NCBI GenBank assembly: GCA_027405735.1 | Contig: JAPEHQ010000016.1 | Span: forward strand, 868,001 to 932,000 | DNA length: 64,000 nucleotides | DNA from: Mucor racemosus | Lineage: Eukaryota; Mucoromycota; Mucoromycetes; Mucorales; Mucoraceae | Reading direction: 5' to 3' | Shown: positions 53,359-64,000 of the stretch, in pieces | How the letters are laid out: each line of letters starts with the position of its first letter | Numbering within the stretch: the first letter of the stretch is position 1 | Program-made: the position numbers and the translations under genes | Notes under the pieces: model-generated | Database searches by the model: none | Told to the model about the DNA's origin: nothing | Seen by the model: the letters and a program-made list of their open reading frames with translations, nothing else

Positions 53359-55034
53359 ATTGGTTTGAAAGGAAAGGAAAGTTATAAAAAGTTTGAAAAA
53401 AGCTTATTGCCTTTCTTGACAAGTGGGGTGCCTTAGTACTACCCGTGTCACTGTCTTAAAGCCGCGCTTAGGAAACACCACAATCATTCAAACCTCCAGT
53501 TCCTTCTTACTAAACTCAAATATAATTAAATTTGCTTGAATTTATTGGATATATAGCAAAAGGTATATATATATATATAGTATTCTATTCAGTATGCGAT
53601 GCAACATCACCATAATTTACCAAAAATATGTTAATATTGGTTTTTCGAGACCATTGTTTCAAATCTGATTATGATGTTATTTAGTTAATAATACCAAAAT
53701 AAAAATACAGAATCATACAAAAACATCATAAAGAAACTATGCTTTATTGTAATATTTTGGCGCTCAAAACAATTTTTTAAAATTGATGCATTGACTAAAA
53801 TTTAAGCAAATTTGACATTTTTGAGAGCTCCCGGACCATATCCGGTATATTATCGGAACTGTCCGGCGGTTTCTTTTTTTTTTGTAATCTCGGTTTATCT
53901 ACCAGTTTACCAAATTCATTATCCAGATGCAGCAACAAAAGCAGCATAAAAAAAAAAGATAGAAGTGTACCAAGGATGTCATAGAATAACAACATATTTT
54001 TTTTTTTCATATATTAATTGTCCTGGGTTAGAAAAAAAAATTTACTGCTCAAAAAGTCTAAATTCTTTTCCAGAAAACCTCAGCTAAAAAGCTACTCAAT
54101 CATGGTGAAGCTTGCTTATTTCACAATGCTCTTTAGAAAAAATAAGATTCAGGGCAGATAACTTGATTCGTAATACTTGCCAAATGTCTAAAAAAGTGTT
54201 TTTGCATGATTTAAAAAAGATTTTCTGACGATCAATTAATTATAAGATGCTTTCAAAAGGGTTGTGTGTATATGATAATCTTTCATTACTTGTACTAGAC
54301 TGTATGATGTATTGCTAAGCATGTTGAAAGTCTATTCAATTGTAATGCACACGTTGATGAGCCTATTATGCAATAACAAGTATTTGCTGCATGTAAAAAA
54401 GACTTGTTACCCAAAACAAACTAGATTTGTTTACACCCAATGACAAGTATGTTTGTATGTATTCTTATACAGTGATTTATCGCTGAAAGGGATTTAATTA
54501 TACAGTTCATTTAATCTTGCTTATCGGGCGTATATCATTGTATTTTTGCCAAGTCTTTCTCTACATATATATCATCATAGAATAGTAAAAAGCGCGTTTA
54601 TGTCATGTTTGGTTTTTTGCATATCCAACCAACCCGACAGTTTTCACTGCTAAACACCAATAAATAAACCATTTATCTATTTATATTTGATGGCTAGATT
54701 TAAATATTCTACTTTTTAGATCGGTAATTAACTGCTCAATTTTTTAAAAAAAAGTTGTTTGCTCCTTTTGCATTACTTCAAAAGGAAGTTTATGTAATGC
54801 AAGCAGTGCAAAATCAAGTAAGGGAAAGGCTGCATTAAGTCCCGTTAAAAAAATAAAGCGGTTGAGTTCTTTTCTTTCTATAAATAGGAAGAAGAGAGCA
54901 TTGTACCCACTCTAATTAATACTACAAGCACACATCTTTGATATAACTTTTTTTTTATACCTGTACAATAATACATTTGGCAAAAGGGGATCTTTTCGTT
55001 TTCTCTCTTTTCTTATTTATACACTTTTTTCATA
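53359..55034. promoter_or_regulatory. Intergenic region between divergent helicase and SEC14-like genes
   Basis: 1.7 kb without a gene. It should include both promoters. A CTATAAATA box at 54889-54897 lies about 140 bp upstream of the Sec14-like ATG. A short GC-richer patch (53826-53870, TCCGGACC and CCGGCGG motifs) has no match I can name. A 71-codon minus frame at 53795-54010 is not supported. Confidence 0.45.
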
Positions 55035-56176
55035 ATGAACGTATTCAGATTTAGATCAAGTTCATCTACTGCTGCTAGTACCAAATCTGCTACACCCTCA
55101 GTTGATTATGGACCAATTACACATGAACCTATTCTTTCTTTACCCACAGAATACGAACCAATCTTGAACCCTGCTCTTGACGACGAACAAAAAAAGAAAA
55201 TCACAGATTTATTAGCTTATATGGATACAGTTATTCTTTCAAAAGAAGATCCTTATTATCCAAACGAAAGAGGCTTCTTATCTGAAGGAACTGCTCATAG
55301 ATACATGAGAGCAAGAAAATGGGACTTTGAGGTAAAAATAGCACAAAAAAGAATATACGTCAGTTGTCATAACGTTTTGTTTTTGTTGTCGACAGGCAGC
55401 CAAGACCATGTTGGAAAATACAATTAAATGGAGAAGAGAATTTAAGCCAGATCAATTAGATGAAGAGAAGATCCGTCTCGAGGTAAAACTTACTGCACTA
55501 AAAAAAAAAAAAAAAAAAAGAAGCTTATTTTTGTTAATCTTTATATCATCATTTAGGCTGAAACTGGCAAAATGTATTTCAGTGGTTACGATAAAACTGG
55601 TCGCCCTCTTTGGATCATGAAACCCCGCAATGAGAACTCAAAAGATTCTGATGGACAAGTAAAGCATATTGTATTTTGTTTGGAAAGAGGTATCCGTTTA
55701 ATGCCTGAGCATGTTGAGAAGATCTCTATTGTAGTTGATTTCAAAGATTCTACTTCATCCAATAATGCTAGTATTGGTACATGTAAGAAATTTTTAGATA
55801 TTTTGGGAAACCATTACCCAGAAAGACTTGGTATCGCATTTTTAGTAAATTGTAAGTTGTTGTATAGTAGTGTAACACATTTGACACATGTCTAATTTAT
55901 TCCGTAAATGATATAGCACCATGGTTTTTCCTTACAACATTTAAAGTAATCGCACCTTTTATGGATCCTGTTACAAGAAATAAGATCAAATTTATTAATT
56001 CAGATGATACCAAAAGCACAAATAATGATCAAATTAACATGGATGATTACATATCTTTGAAGCAAATGGAAGTTGGTCTTGGTGGCCAATATAACTTTAC
56101 ATTTGATATAGAAACTTATTGGAATGCTCTTTTGGAAAAGACAGGAAAACCTTACAAGGTGATAGAATATAAATAA
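55035..56176 (+). CDS. Sec14-like CRAL-TRIO phosphatidylinositol transfer protein
   Basis: Four exons (55035-55331, 55396-55482, 55557-55851, 55917-56176) close into 312 residues. The CRAL-TRIO N-terminal part contains RYMRARKWDFEAAKTML; the lipid-binding lobe has GYDKTGRPLWIMKPR, ERGIRLMPEHVEKISIVVDF, SIGTCKKFLDILGNHYPERL and SPWFFLTTFKVIAPFMD, all diagnostic for Sec14 proteins. It should exchange phosphatidylinositol with another lipid and present it to kinases. It resembles the Sfh/Pdr17 branch rather than Sec14 itself, which I say tentatively. The second intron has a run of about 20 A near 55500. Confidence 0.92.
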
Positions 56177-56497
56177 AGTTTTTTTTTAGAGTAAAAAATA
56201 AACATACATATTGCATTAAAAACGATCTAGCTGGGGAAAATGTCCTTGTAATCAATATAATTCTGCATAATTACTTGTTACCTTGGTCTTTATAATCATT
56301 TACATTGCAATTAGATGTGGTATAAATCGCGTAAAAGGACGCGGCTCTTGAATGAAATTCGTCAACAAGACGTCTTTTTTTTTCTGTGTTTGATACAAGG
56401 CCATTAAATTCTCCTTCTACAAAATTGTCTCTCTTTGTCCGATAATATTTATACCCTTAATACACATACATAGCTTCCCTCCCCACCATAACGCAAT
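56177..56497. promoter_or_regulatory. Upstream region of the MPS1-like gene
   Basis: 321 bp between the Sec14-like stop and the Mps1-like ATG on the same strand; holds the 3' UTR of one and the promoter of the other. Sequence is AT-rich with a poly(T) tract near 56378-56384. Confidence 0.4.
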
Positions 56498-58679
56498 ATG
56501 GATGACCAACCTTCATTTACAAAGGAAACATCAGTGGATGAAATTTCGAAATATGCTATCTTTTCAACTACTTTGGATTTATGGAAAGCATTAAAGGAAG
56601 ATGAAGATATTGAAATTAGTGACGAAGAAGATCTACCAGAAGGTGAAAGCTCGAATATGAGTTTCCAAGAAGTAAATATAGAAATTATATCAAGGAATTA
56701 TTGAAATCATTAATCCTTTCTGTATAAATAACAGCAAATCAGTAACTCGAAAGAAGAATCTATGGAGACATCAAAACAAGAAACAAAAGTAGAAAAGATA
56801 GAGAATCACTTAACAATGAAGCAAGAAGATCAAGATGTAAAAGAAGAAGTAGAGACAAAACATATTCTACGCTATGTAACTATTGAAATTGATTAGTTTC
56901 ATCATGTTTATAAATACTGACATGTTGTTTATAGTCTCCAATTAGAGCTGCTCAAACAGAACATACTTTGTAAGTTTAATTACTATATCGTTATCTTCAT
57001 TTAGTTGTTGACATTATCATTTTCAAGTCCTAGAAATGTACGTAGAAAGTTGACTAGCACTTCATCTGCCCCAGCAACCACAAATAGACATTCACCCAAC
57101 AGTTCACAGCCATCACCTCCTCTTGGATTGAACACACCTACTATAAGCACGACGAACCCTACATATTTACCTTCTTCGCCATCAAATGGTAGTAGCACTA
57201 GTGAAGGTATTTTAATAAAGAGCAGGTTAGCAATTATTTCATTAACCCTAGTCCTCATATTACGGAATGTTAGGATTTTATAATATTCAGATCAATAACA
57301 ACGATAATGTAAACGACGCTGGGAGTCTTGAACGTAATGTTTCTTCGTTAAATATAGCTTTTGATAGCCCTACAACAGTAATTACATCAAATTATCACAT
57401 CAAATTGCCCATATACTAATGATTGTTATAGAGAGGCTCTCCTTCCTCGAGATCTGAGAACCGAAGAAAAATATCACCACCTCGACAACAACATACACCC
57501 CCTAGACATATAATTGCTTCTACAGAATTACCACAACCACGGCCAGAACAACCGAGATTAGTAGATCACTTTGCCGTACCTGCAACAATTCCGAAAAAGA
57601 CAAATGGGAATTACCACAATCACTCTTTTACAAACTATGATCGACGATTAGTGCCACAAGCTCCTCGTGAACAAGAAAAATTACTTGTAAATATTTATGT
57701 TGTAATTATATATTCATCAAAATACTAATTATAAACATTGTAGATCAATAAGCATGAATATACCATTTTAAAGGAGATTGGCAGAGGTAGCTCTGGTAAA
57801 GTTTTTCAAGTAATGGGGCATACTTATGGCCAAATACTAGCTCTGAAATGGATCGAAGTAAAGCACGATGAAGATCGAAAAAGCATAATGAACGAAATAG
57901 AATTATTAAAGTCATTGGATAACCACGATAATATTGTGAGTTTATTAGACTATAGCGCAACCTCATCTGTCATTTTCATGGTGATGGAATTTGGTGAGAT
58001 TGATTTAGCACAATTAATTCAAAAGCAAGCCAAGAGAGCATGGGATATCAATTTTATAAAGTATTATTGGAACCAGGTAAAAACCTTGTCCTAATTTACA
58101 TTTTGCATTTGAAATTAATTCCCCCATCCTCTCCCCTCCCCTCTCCTTTTTTTTTCATAGATGCTACATGCTGTATCTACTATTCATCAAAAAAAAATTG
58201 TCCACTCTGATTTGAAACCTGCAAATTTTGTAGTGGTTAAAGGATGGCTCAAATTAATCGATTTTGGTATTGCAAAAAAAGTGTCTGATGATACAACAAA
58301 TATCGAGCGAATTGTTCAAGTAGGCACCATCAATTATATGTCTCCAGAGGCATTATTAGATATCAATGAAGGTAGAGGAGAAGCGGGAAGTTTGATGAAA
58401 TTAGGTAGACCCAGTGATGTATGGTCTTTAGGGTGCATTTTATATCAAATGGTGTATGGCAAGACCCCTTTCTATCATTTACCATTAGCACAAAAAGTAA
58501 TTAGTATACCGAATCCTGATTACGAAATTAATTATCCAGCCACTATTTCCAATGGAGACAACTCGAAGATCATTGAAGTTCCTCCTATGCTTCTCCAGGT
58601 ATTGAAAGGTTGCTTGACTCGTGATCCATTATTACGTCCTCCCCTTACCGAATTGATGCTCCACCCATTTGTAAATTAA
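56498..58679 (+). CDS. MPS1: Mps1/TTK-type dual-specificity protein kinase
   Basis: Eight exons (56498-56671, 56735-56875, 56935-56969, 57028-57206, 57274-57377, 57432-57686, 57744-58076, 58161-58679) close into 579 residues. About 300 residues of acidic then Ser/Pro-rich sequence precede a C-terminal kinase: GRGSSGKV loop, K331 in ALKW, catalytic HSDLKPAN (D424), DFG (D441), and the activation segment VGTINYMSPEAL. HSDLKPANF and IDFGIAK are characteristic of Mps1/TTK. These kinases activate the spindle checkpoint at kinetochores and in yeast duplicate the spindle pole body. The N-terminal part lacks a clear TPR domain. Exon 3 is only 35 nt and exon 4 uses an acceptor (TTTCAAG) that avoids a nearby stop. 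Confidence 0.9.
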
Positions 58680-59149
58680 TTATTTCTTCTTCCCTCCTCC
58701 TCCTCCTCCTCTTCCTTCCCATTACAACCCTAATCTTACTGTAAATTTACCCTCTTGCTCTTCCCAAGTATATATAAAGATAAAGAATGCTTAAAACTAG
58801 TTGTGAATCATGATTCAAATTCATAATTGACCCCCATATTTGAAAATCATTGATATGTTAGTTGATAGATATCTGGTATTGTTTTAGATTTAAAGTCCCT
58901 TAATTATCAAAAGAAAAAGGGGGCAAGTTCACTACGGATAATCTCTATATCCACATTGTAAAGATACAGTATTTTTAATGCTCTTAGCCACATTGTTGCT
59001 CAAATAAAAAACTTATATTCATAAACTCGACCGTTGAAATATGCTATTTCTTAATGAATCGATGAAAAAATACATATTCACAATCTTCATTATATTATAT
59101 TTTGGTTTGCTTGTGAAGAAAGCTATACTGCATGAGTTAAAATGGTTTT
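58680..59149. other. Intergenic region, no gene seen
   Basis: About 470 bp after the Mps1-like gene, beginning with a CTCCTCCTC-type pyrimidine stretch near 58700. Nothing else recognised. Confidence 0.5.
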
Positions 59150-59925
59150 CTTTTGGAGCCAGCTGTAACAAAATCTGAATTTTCAAAAAATTGGATTTCA
59201 TAGTTTTCAATCTTCAAATCGGAACGTCCTCTTTTCTATAACTAACCTCATACTGAATGCTTCTTACAATCTACATTAGACACTGCGAAACAGATACAAA
59301 TTGGCCACATTATGCTACCTATTCTTAAATTTATTCTACATCTCATGGAAGACTCAAACACACGTAAAATTCATTGCTTTTTCCTTGAAAACTAAGTCTC
59401 ACTTTTATCCCTGCTCTATCTTTTTTTTTCACTAAACAAAATCAAGAAAAAATTATATGCCAATGTACCTGAGATGCTCAACTTTAATCCAAAAATAAGT
59501 ATCCAGATATATCCTATTTTTTGTAGTTAGTATAAATTTTTTAGGGCTAATGTTTCAGATTTTTACAGGTATCTCACTATTTCACTGCTAAAAATTAAAG
59601 ACTTTGAGCTTTCATATCTCTACAAAAAACCAAGCTATACTAATACTTTAATAATAAAACTTACTTGTTTTGAAGCGCTCTATAACATATTTAAGTATGA
59701 AAAAATTCTGAACACTTTTATTTTTTTTTCGTTTTTTAACATTTTTATCGTGGATTTCAAAATATTCGTTAATTTAAGCAGCATTTTTTCTACATTCATG
59801 TCACCAACCTCGTTGAGCACTCTCGAATCTAATTTAGTTTTTTTTTCAAAATATTGATTTTTCGTGGAAATATCCTAAAAAATGTGGACAAAAGAATATC
59901 CTCGCTTTCTGCTTCAATTTCTCGG
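59150..59925 (+). repeat. Repeat family A, copy A4
   Basis: Matches A1 from TTTCATAGTTTTCAATCTTC and the CCTCTTTTCT block to CGTGGAAATATCC, more diverged than A2. It lacks the hAT MITE and so provides the empty site. It ends abruptly at the start of D5. Confidence 0.75.
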
Positions 59926-60330
59926 TTCATTATTAGCTCATGGTGTGCAAAGTTATTTAAAGGGGTTGTCGAATCTCAAATTTATCTGATTCAACTGCTG
60001 ATGCTAAACTAACATAAAATTAGTTGTGTTTATTCGCAATAAAGTAAGGCGTCTTATCAAGTACGATGTTGGCGTTCAATGTATTTCAATTAAATTGAAC
60101 AGATAGAGATATGGTTCATGCAGAGACCTATGAACACAAAAAAATGATCCAAATTATTATGATGCTTCGTCGACCTGTATGAGATTTTTTTGTGGCGACA
60201 CTTGGTGGCTTAAGTGTAATTTAGGCATTTAATTGCCAAACTTATCGAATCAAGATGAAGTTGGTAGATTATTGATATAACAAATAATAAATGCAATGTC
60301 ATTTATTGAATGGGTGAATGTAAATGTATC

Positions 60331-60672
60331 TGATTTATCAAAATATGTTTAGGTTAAATAAAAATTAGAAATTTAATCAAGTAAAGAGATATCGTTTATT
60401 GGAATGAAATTAATAGGGTTTATATACTATTTGATTTGGGGAATTAATGATGTGATAAGGTAGTTTAGATGTTATTTAATAGCAATGTGTCATGTTGTTG
60501 GTATATCATATTGGAATATCGCACTGGCGTATTATGCTTTTGTACCATGCTTCTATACCATGCTTTTAGGAGCATTGTATAGTTAATATTTAATTAAGGA
60601 ACTTCCGGTTCCGGATCTGTTATTGTTTACTTTTTTGGATTTGACATGATCCGGTTTAAGAATGATACATCA
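60331..60672 (-). mobile_element. Solo LTR, 343-bp family, copy 1 (reverse)
   Basis: On the plus strand runs TGATTTATC to GATACATCA, flanked by GTATC (60326-60330 and 60673-60677). D1 at about 20660 shows the same sequence without an insertion. It is the inverse of the copy at 60999. Confidence 0.92.
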
Positions 60673-60998
60673 GTATCATATAAAGGAATAAAGCAAAACA
60701 GCTTACTTGTGAATAAAAATACTAATTATTCAGATTAACATCAATAGCACAATAGGTTCAAAAAGCATAGTTAAGTGCAGCAATCATTGCTACTAAATCG
60801 CATAATTTGATATGCAGAAAAATCTTGAAGTATTCATTCTTTTTTTTGGCAGTGCTACAAATCATCGTTCAATATGACTGAATATTAATGAATTAGAGAA
60901 AATACAGCTGGTAAAAAACTGATATTCAACAATGTACATCAAGGTCAAGATAGATAAAAAGTGCATTCATTATGTAGTGGTGGAAATCGCAACATTTT

Positions 60999-61343
60999 TG
61001 ATGTATTATTTTTAAACCGGATCATGTCAAATCCAAAAAAGTAAACAATAACAGATCCGGAACCGGAAGTTCCTTAATTAAATATTAACTATACAATGCT
61101 CCTAAAAGCATGGTATAGAAGCATGGTACAAAAGCATAATACGCCAGTGCGATATTCCAATATGATATACCAACAACATGACACATTGCTATTAAATAAC
61201 ATCTAAACTACCTTATCACATCATTAATTCCCCAAATCAAATAGTATATAAACCCTATTAATTTCATTCCAATAAACGATATCTCTTTACTTGATTAAAT
61301 TTCTAATTTTTATTTAATCTAATAAACATATTTTGATAAATCA
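60999..61343 (+). mobile_element. Solo LTR, 343-bp family, copy 2 (forward)
   Basis: Runs TGATGTATTATTTTTAAACC to GATAAATCA, flanked by ATTTT (60994-60998 and 61344-61348). It carries TATATAAACC near 61245 and an AATAAACG signal near 61271. D1 near 20970 shows the uninterrupted site. Confidence 0.92.
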
Positions 61344-61500
61344 ATTTTGATGGATAGAAATTACAGGACCAAGGTGTTGTGTTTTCCTCAGGATTTTTAA
61401 AAGGGTTTAAAAGCACACTTCATCAAACTTACTTAGATGTTAAGTACTTATTATTATATGTTATTAGTATCATGTTGTTTATTATTTAATTGCTGCATTT

Positions 61501-61984
61501 GAAGTGAACTAAGCTAGATTCCCATCATAAAATACCTAAATTAAATGTCATCTCATTTGAAACCATGCTATCAAATATAAGACTATATAGTAAATAGACA
61601 ATTGCATGAAGATAGCAAGGGTATAATACTCAAATAAGAGATGCTAAAATACTAAAGTAATGTGGGATATCCCAAATAAAAGATACAAAAAGTACATGCT
61701 TATCAAGTAGAACAAGTAAGGGCTGTTCTGAAAGCATGATTGACAAACTATATTTAAAACACCGTTCTTGATCCACCAAATCAATAACCAAACAACCCAA
61801 CATTATACTCAAAATTAATGGAATTGTTGTTGACAATTGCAATGCAATTGCAAGATAGTAAATAATCACCAAATAATATAAATAGAGACGTAGAATAACC
61901 ATTTTATTGCACATTATCCATATTTTTATAAAGAAGGATTTTAACAGTATTCTTTATCACTTTTTACACCCATATTTTACTGCA
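61501..61984. mobile_element. Solo LTR, 484-bp family, copy 2
   Basis: Same termini as the copy at 24860 (TGAAGTGAACTAAG to ATATTTTACTGCA), flanked by GCATT (61496-61500 and 61985-61989). D1 near 21117 and D4 near 42171 show the empty site (TTGCTGTATTATTAAAAAT). Confidence 0.93.
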
Positions 61985-63010
61985 GCATTATTAAAAATCA
62001 AGCTTTTCATAGCTTATAACAATGACAATGGGATATTTCTAATTTTAGATTGACATTATCATCTAAGGTGGGCTAATGATATGTTTGATACTACTACTGT
62101 AGATGGAACCAGTCAATTTGATTTATCTGCTTTGAATGCAAATACCGAGAAACCATTTGTAAGTACTTAAGTTGGTTCTGGTAAAGCATAGAATAAATTG
62201 GCTTTGGACAAAGAGGAGGGTAAAAGGAGGCAATTAGGTTTCAGTTATGGCCATGTTTATGTTTATGATATTGGAGAGGTAAGACTAAAACTCAATATAA
62301 ATCACCTCTAGTAGCGCATTAATTATCAAGAAGTCAGACTATATCATCATCAAATAAACTACCACACAATAATATTAGCATGTAGCATGTATAAAGATTT
62401 ACAGTTTACAGTAATAAGCTTGTTGAATCAAGTGAGTACAGCATCATTAATTCTTGAAAAAGTTCTCAAATATTATAAAATCTCTTATTTTTAAGACTTA
62501 CAAGGCTTATAAGCGGAATATTAATTTAGAAAATTATTTTTGTCCAGATCATCAATTTTGACATTTTTTAATTTTTTTTTTCTGTTTTTACAAATCTAGA
62601 GTTAATTATACTACTAATTGTAAAAAAAAAATATAAACACATATAAAATTTAGCGCTCTATTTGCTCAACAAAAAATAATAAACTTTCCTGTTACAAAAC
62701 ATTACATGAAAATCCTTTAACCAAAAAACCGTTTTCGGGACAAAAGTGCAAAGTTTCATTACTTAACATTTAATATTAGGCTTTTATAAAATGCGTATTA
62801 GTTATGGCTACAATTTTCTCTCACAATGTAGTATATTTAAACGTTGATTTCGGTATCAAAATTTGATTTTTCTGTTTTTTGATCAAAATCATGAGTGTTG
62901 GTAAGGGTAAAATGAGCCCCAAAAATGTCCGCTACAAAGTCTTAATTTTCAGACCATACATGGTTAAATATAGGAAAAGTTTAAAAAAAACCGCTTTTTT
63001 ATTTAAAACT

Positions 63011-63857
63011 TAGATATATACGGTTTAGCAGACTGTTCTGAATTAGAAATAATATCAGACAGATACTAAGTCAATCAGAATTAGCAAACATACGGCAATG
63101 TAGCGTTGGTGTCGAGCCGGGTTCTGTCAGCCAAATTTACTAGTATAAGCTGGGCTCGATAGCATCCATATATGCAAGTCTTTATTAAGTATATTGAGCA
63201 ATTTAAACAGAAGTCGAGTTTGTTTTGCATAAAAAATGGCCATAGAATATAGAATCAAATTCAGTTTTGAATAATGAAAATAACTGGGGTAGTTTCTCGA
63301 ATATTCAAGAAAATATCGTTAACCTCATTTGTAAGTACATAACATTAGCGTTTTAAGGTTAATAGCATATACATTACATAAGATTTATATATAACAAATT
63401 CTTTGAGCAGTGTTATTCATTATAATATATCAACTTTTACATAATGCATGGAATCATTTTGTTGTTCAATCACATTACCATTTCTTTATTGTTACATGAC
63501 AGTCGTTATACGAATTCTTATCATTATCGATCCCAAATCAGTTGTGTCATACCCAGTTTGCTGCAACCGCCATACTAAGTAATTTATTATTCGTAAGCAT
63601 TAGCTGTATACTTATAACGTGGCGAAGCTAAAATCTTTAATGGTAGAATTTCATCGTTAATCAAGCGGGACACGGCATTGAATTTTTCCGTCTTGTTGAC
63701 ATTCACAGGACAGAAATCATTTTCTGTTATGAAGTGATTCGGCAAGTTGTAAACAATTTATTCCGTTGAATGAATATGCTTTTAGTATTTAAACGTGAGT
63801 AATTTTTTGATCTACTCATTTTCATCACATAACAATATCTTTATTAAAGTTAAAAAA
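63011..63857. promoter_or_regulatory. Intergenic region upstream of NmrA-like gene
   Basis: 847 bp. It contains the motif TGGTGTCGAGCCGGGTT at 63110-63126, shared with 40002-40018, followed by AGCCAAATTTACTAGTAT in both places. Otherwise AT-rich, with the presumed promoter of the next gene. Confidence 0.45.
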
Positions 63858-64000
63858 ATGACTACAACAACTGAACGTATCTTTGTAATTGGCGGCACCG
63901 GTAATGTTGGTACCAAGGCAGTAAATGATCTTGTTTTGAAAGACATCCCTGTTACATTGTACACTCGAAACCCCACCAAGGTTGCTAAATTATTCTCAAA
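63858..64000 (+). CDS. NmrA-like NAD(P)-binding protein, N-terminal fragment
   Basis: ATG at 63858 opens 47 codons to the window end. The start MTTTTERIFVIGGTGNVGTK is a Rossmann NAD(P)-binding loop (GGTGNVG), then VTLYTRNPTKVAKLF, typical of NmrA-like and atypical SDR reductases. Substrate is unknown. The 3' end lies outside. Confidence 0.8.
   Translation, partial: MTTTTERIFVIGGTGNVGTKAVNDLVLKDIPVTLYTRNPTKVAKLFS

Larger units (their letters stand above)
59930..63010 (+). repeat. Repeat family D, copy D5 with three solo LTRs inserted
   Basis: Begins near CATTATTAGCTCATGGTGTG and matches D1 (20260 on) block by block, with the order interrupted by LTRs at 60331-60672, 60999-61343 and 61501-61984. 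The dynein-like block at 62090-62280 is the most decayed (TSQFDLSALNANTEKPF, then frame breaks, then GHVYVYDIGE). The following blocks match D3 and D4 to about 63010. Confidence 0.72.

Noticed and set aside
53795..54010. 71-aa minus frame
   Set aside because: Low complexity Lys/Leu with no motif or splice support.
61630..61914. 94-aa minus frame
   Set aside because: Located fully within the 484-bp solo LTR; the other copy has frame breaks.

Overview
The window looks like nuclear DNA of an early-diverging fungus, most likely Mucoromycota/Mucorales. It is very AT-rich. Genes carry many short introns (about 50-60 bp, usually GT..AG with a CTAAC-like branch site). There is a chitinase, fungal Zn2Cys6 and Slm-type proteins, and a PiggyBac-like transposase of a type I associate with Mucoromycota. 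The organism call is inference; no marker gene is present. Exon models below were built by hand from splice motifs and reading-frame closure, and none was tested against transcripts.

Layout. Positions 1-15.4 kb are gene-dense: the 3' end of a WDR3/Dip2 U3-snoRNP gene, a decayed paralogue of an Srs2-like helicase, a Gin4/Hsl1-type kinase, an Rtc5-like TLDc protein, a Zn2Cys6 factor and a GH18 chitinase. Positions 15.4-29 kb are accessory: an LTR candidate, tRNA-Ile, a hAT-type MITE, a noncoding repeat (family A), an inverted pair of a second repeat (family D) and a broken PiggyBac-like transposase carrying a solo LTR. Positions 29-35.7 kb hold a Slm1/2-like F-BAR/PH protein, an acidic protein, a DUF4460 protein, a Coq11-like pseudogene and the mitochondrial SAM carrier. 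Positions 35.7-45.3 kb are repeats again (D copies, solo LTRs, a 266-bp AAT microsatellite). Positions 45.3-58.7 kb hold choline kinase, a DHHC palmitoyltransferase, a small unknown protein, the intact Srs2-like helicase, a Sec14-like protein and an Mps1/TTK kinase. Positions 58.7-63.9 kb are another repeat nest with three solo LTRs, followed by the start of an NmrA-like gene cut by the window end.

The genes do not form one pathway; they are ordinary housekeeping and cell-cycle genes. The unusual content is in the repeats. Family D has five copies, and four of them contain a decayed stretch that reads like the WD40 region of cytoplasmic dynein intermediate chain, suggesting host-gene capture. 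Two of the copies form a large palindrome whose inner arms are essentially identical while the outer arms have diverged. Several solo LTRs and a hAT MITE can be delimited exactly, because target-site duplications are visible and, for some of them, empty-site paralogues are present in the same window. The intact and degraded Srs2-like genes lie about 46 kb apart. I did not see a defence island, CRISPR array or metabolic cluster.
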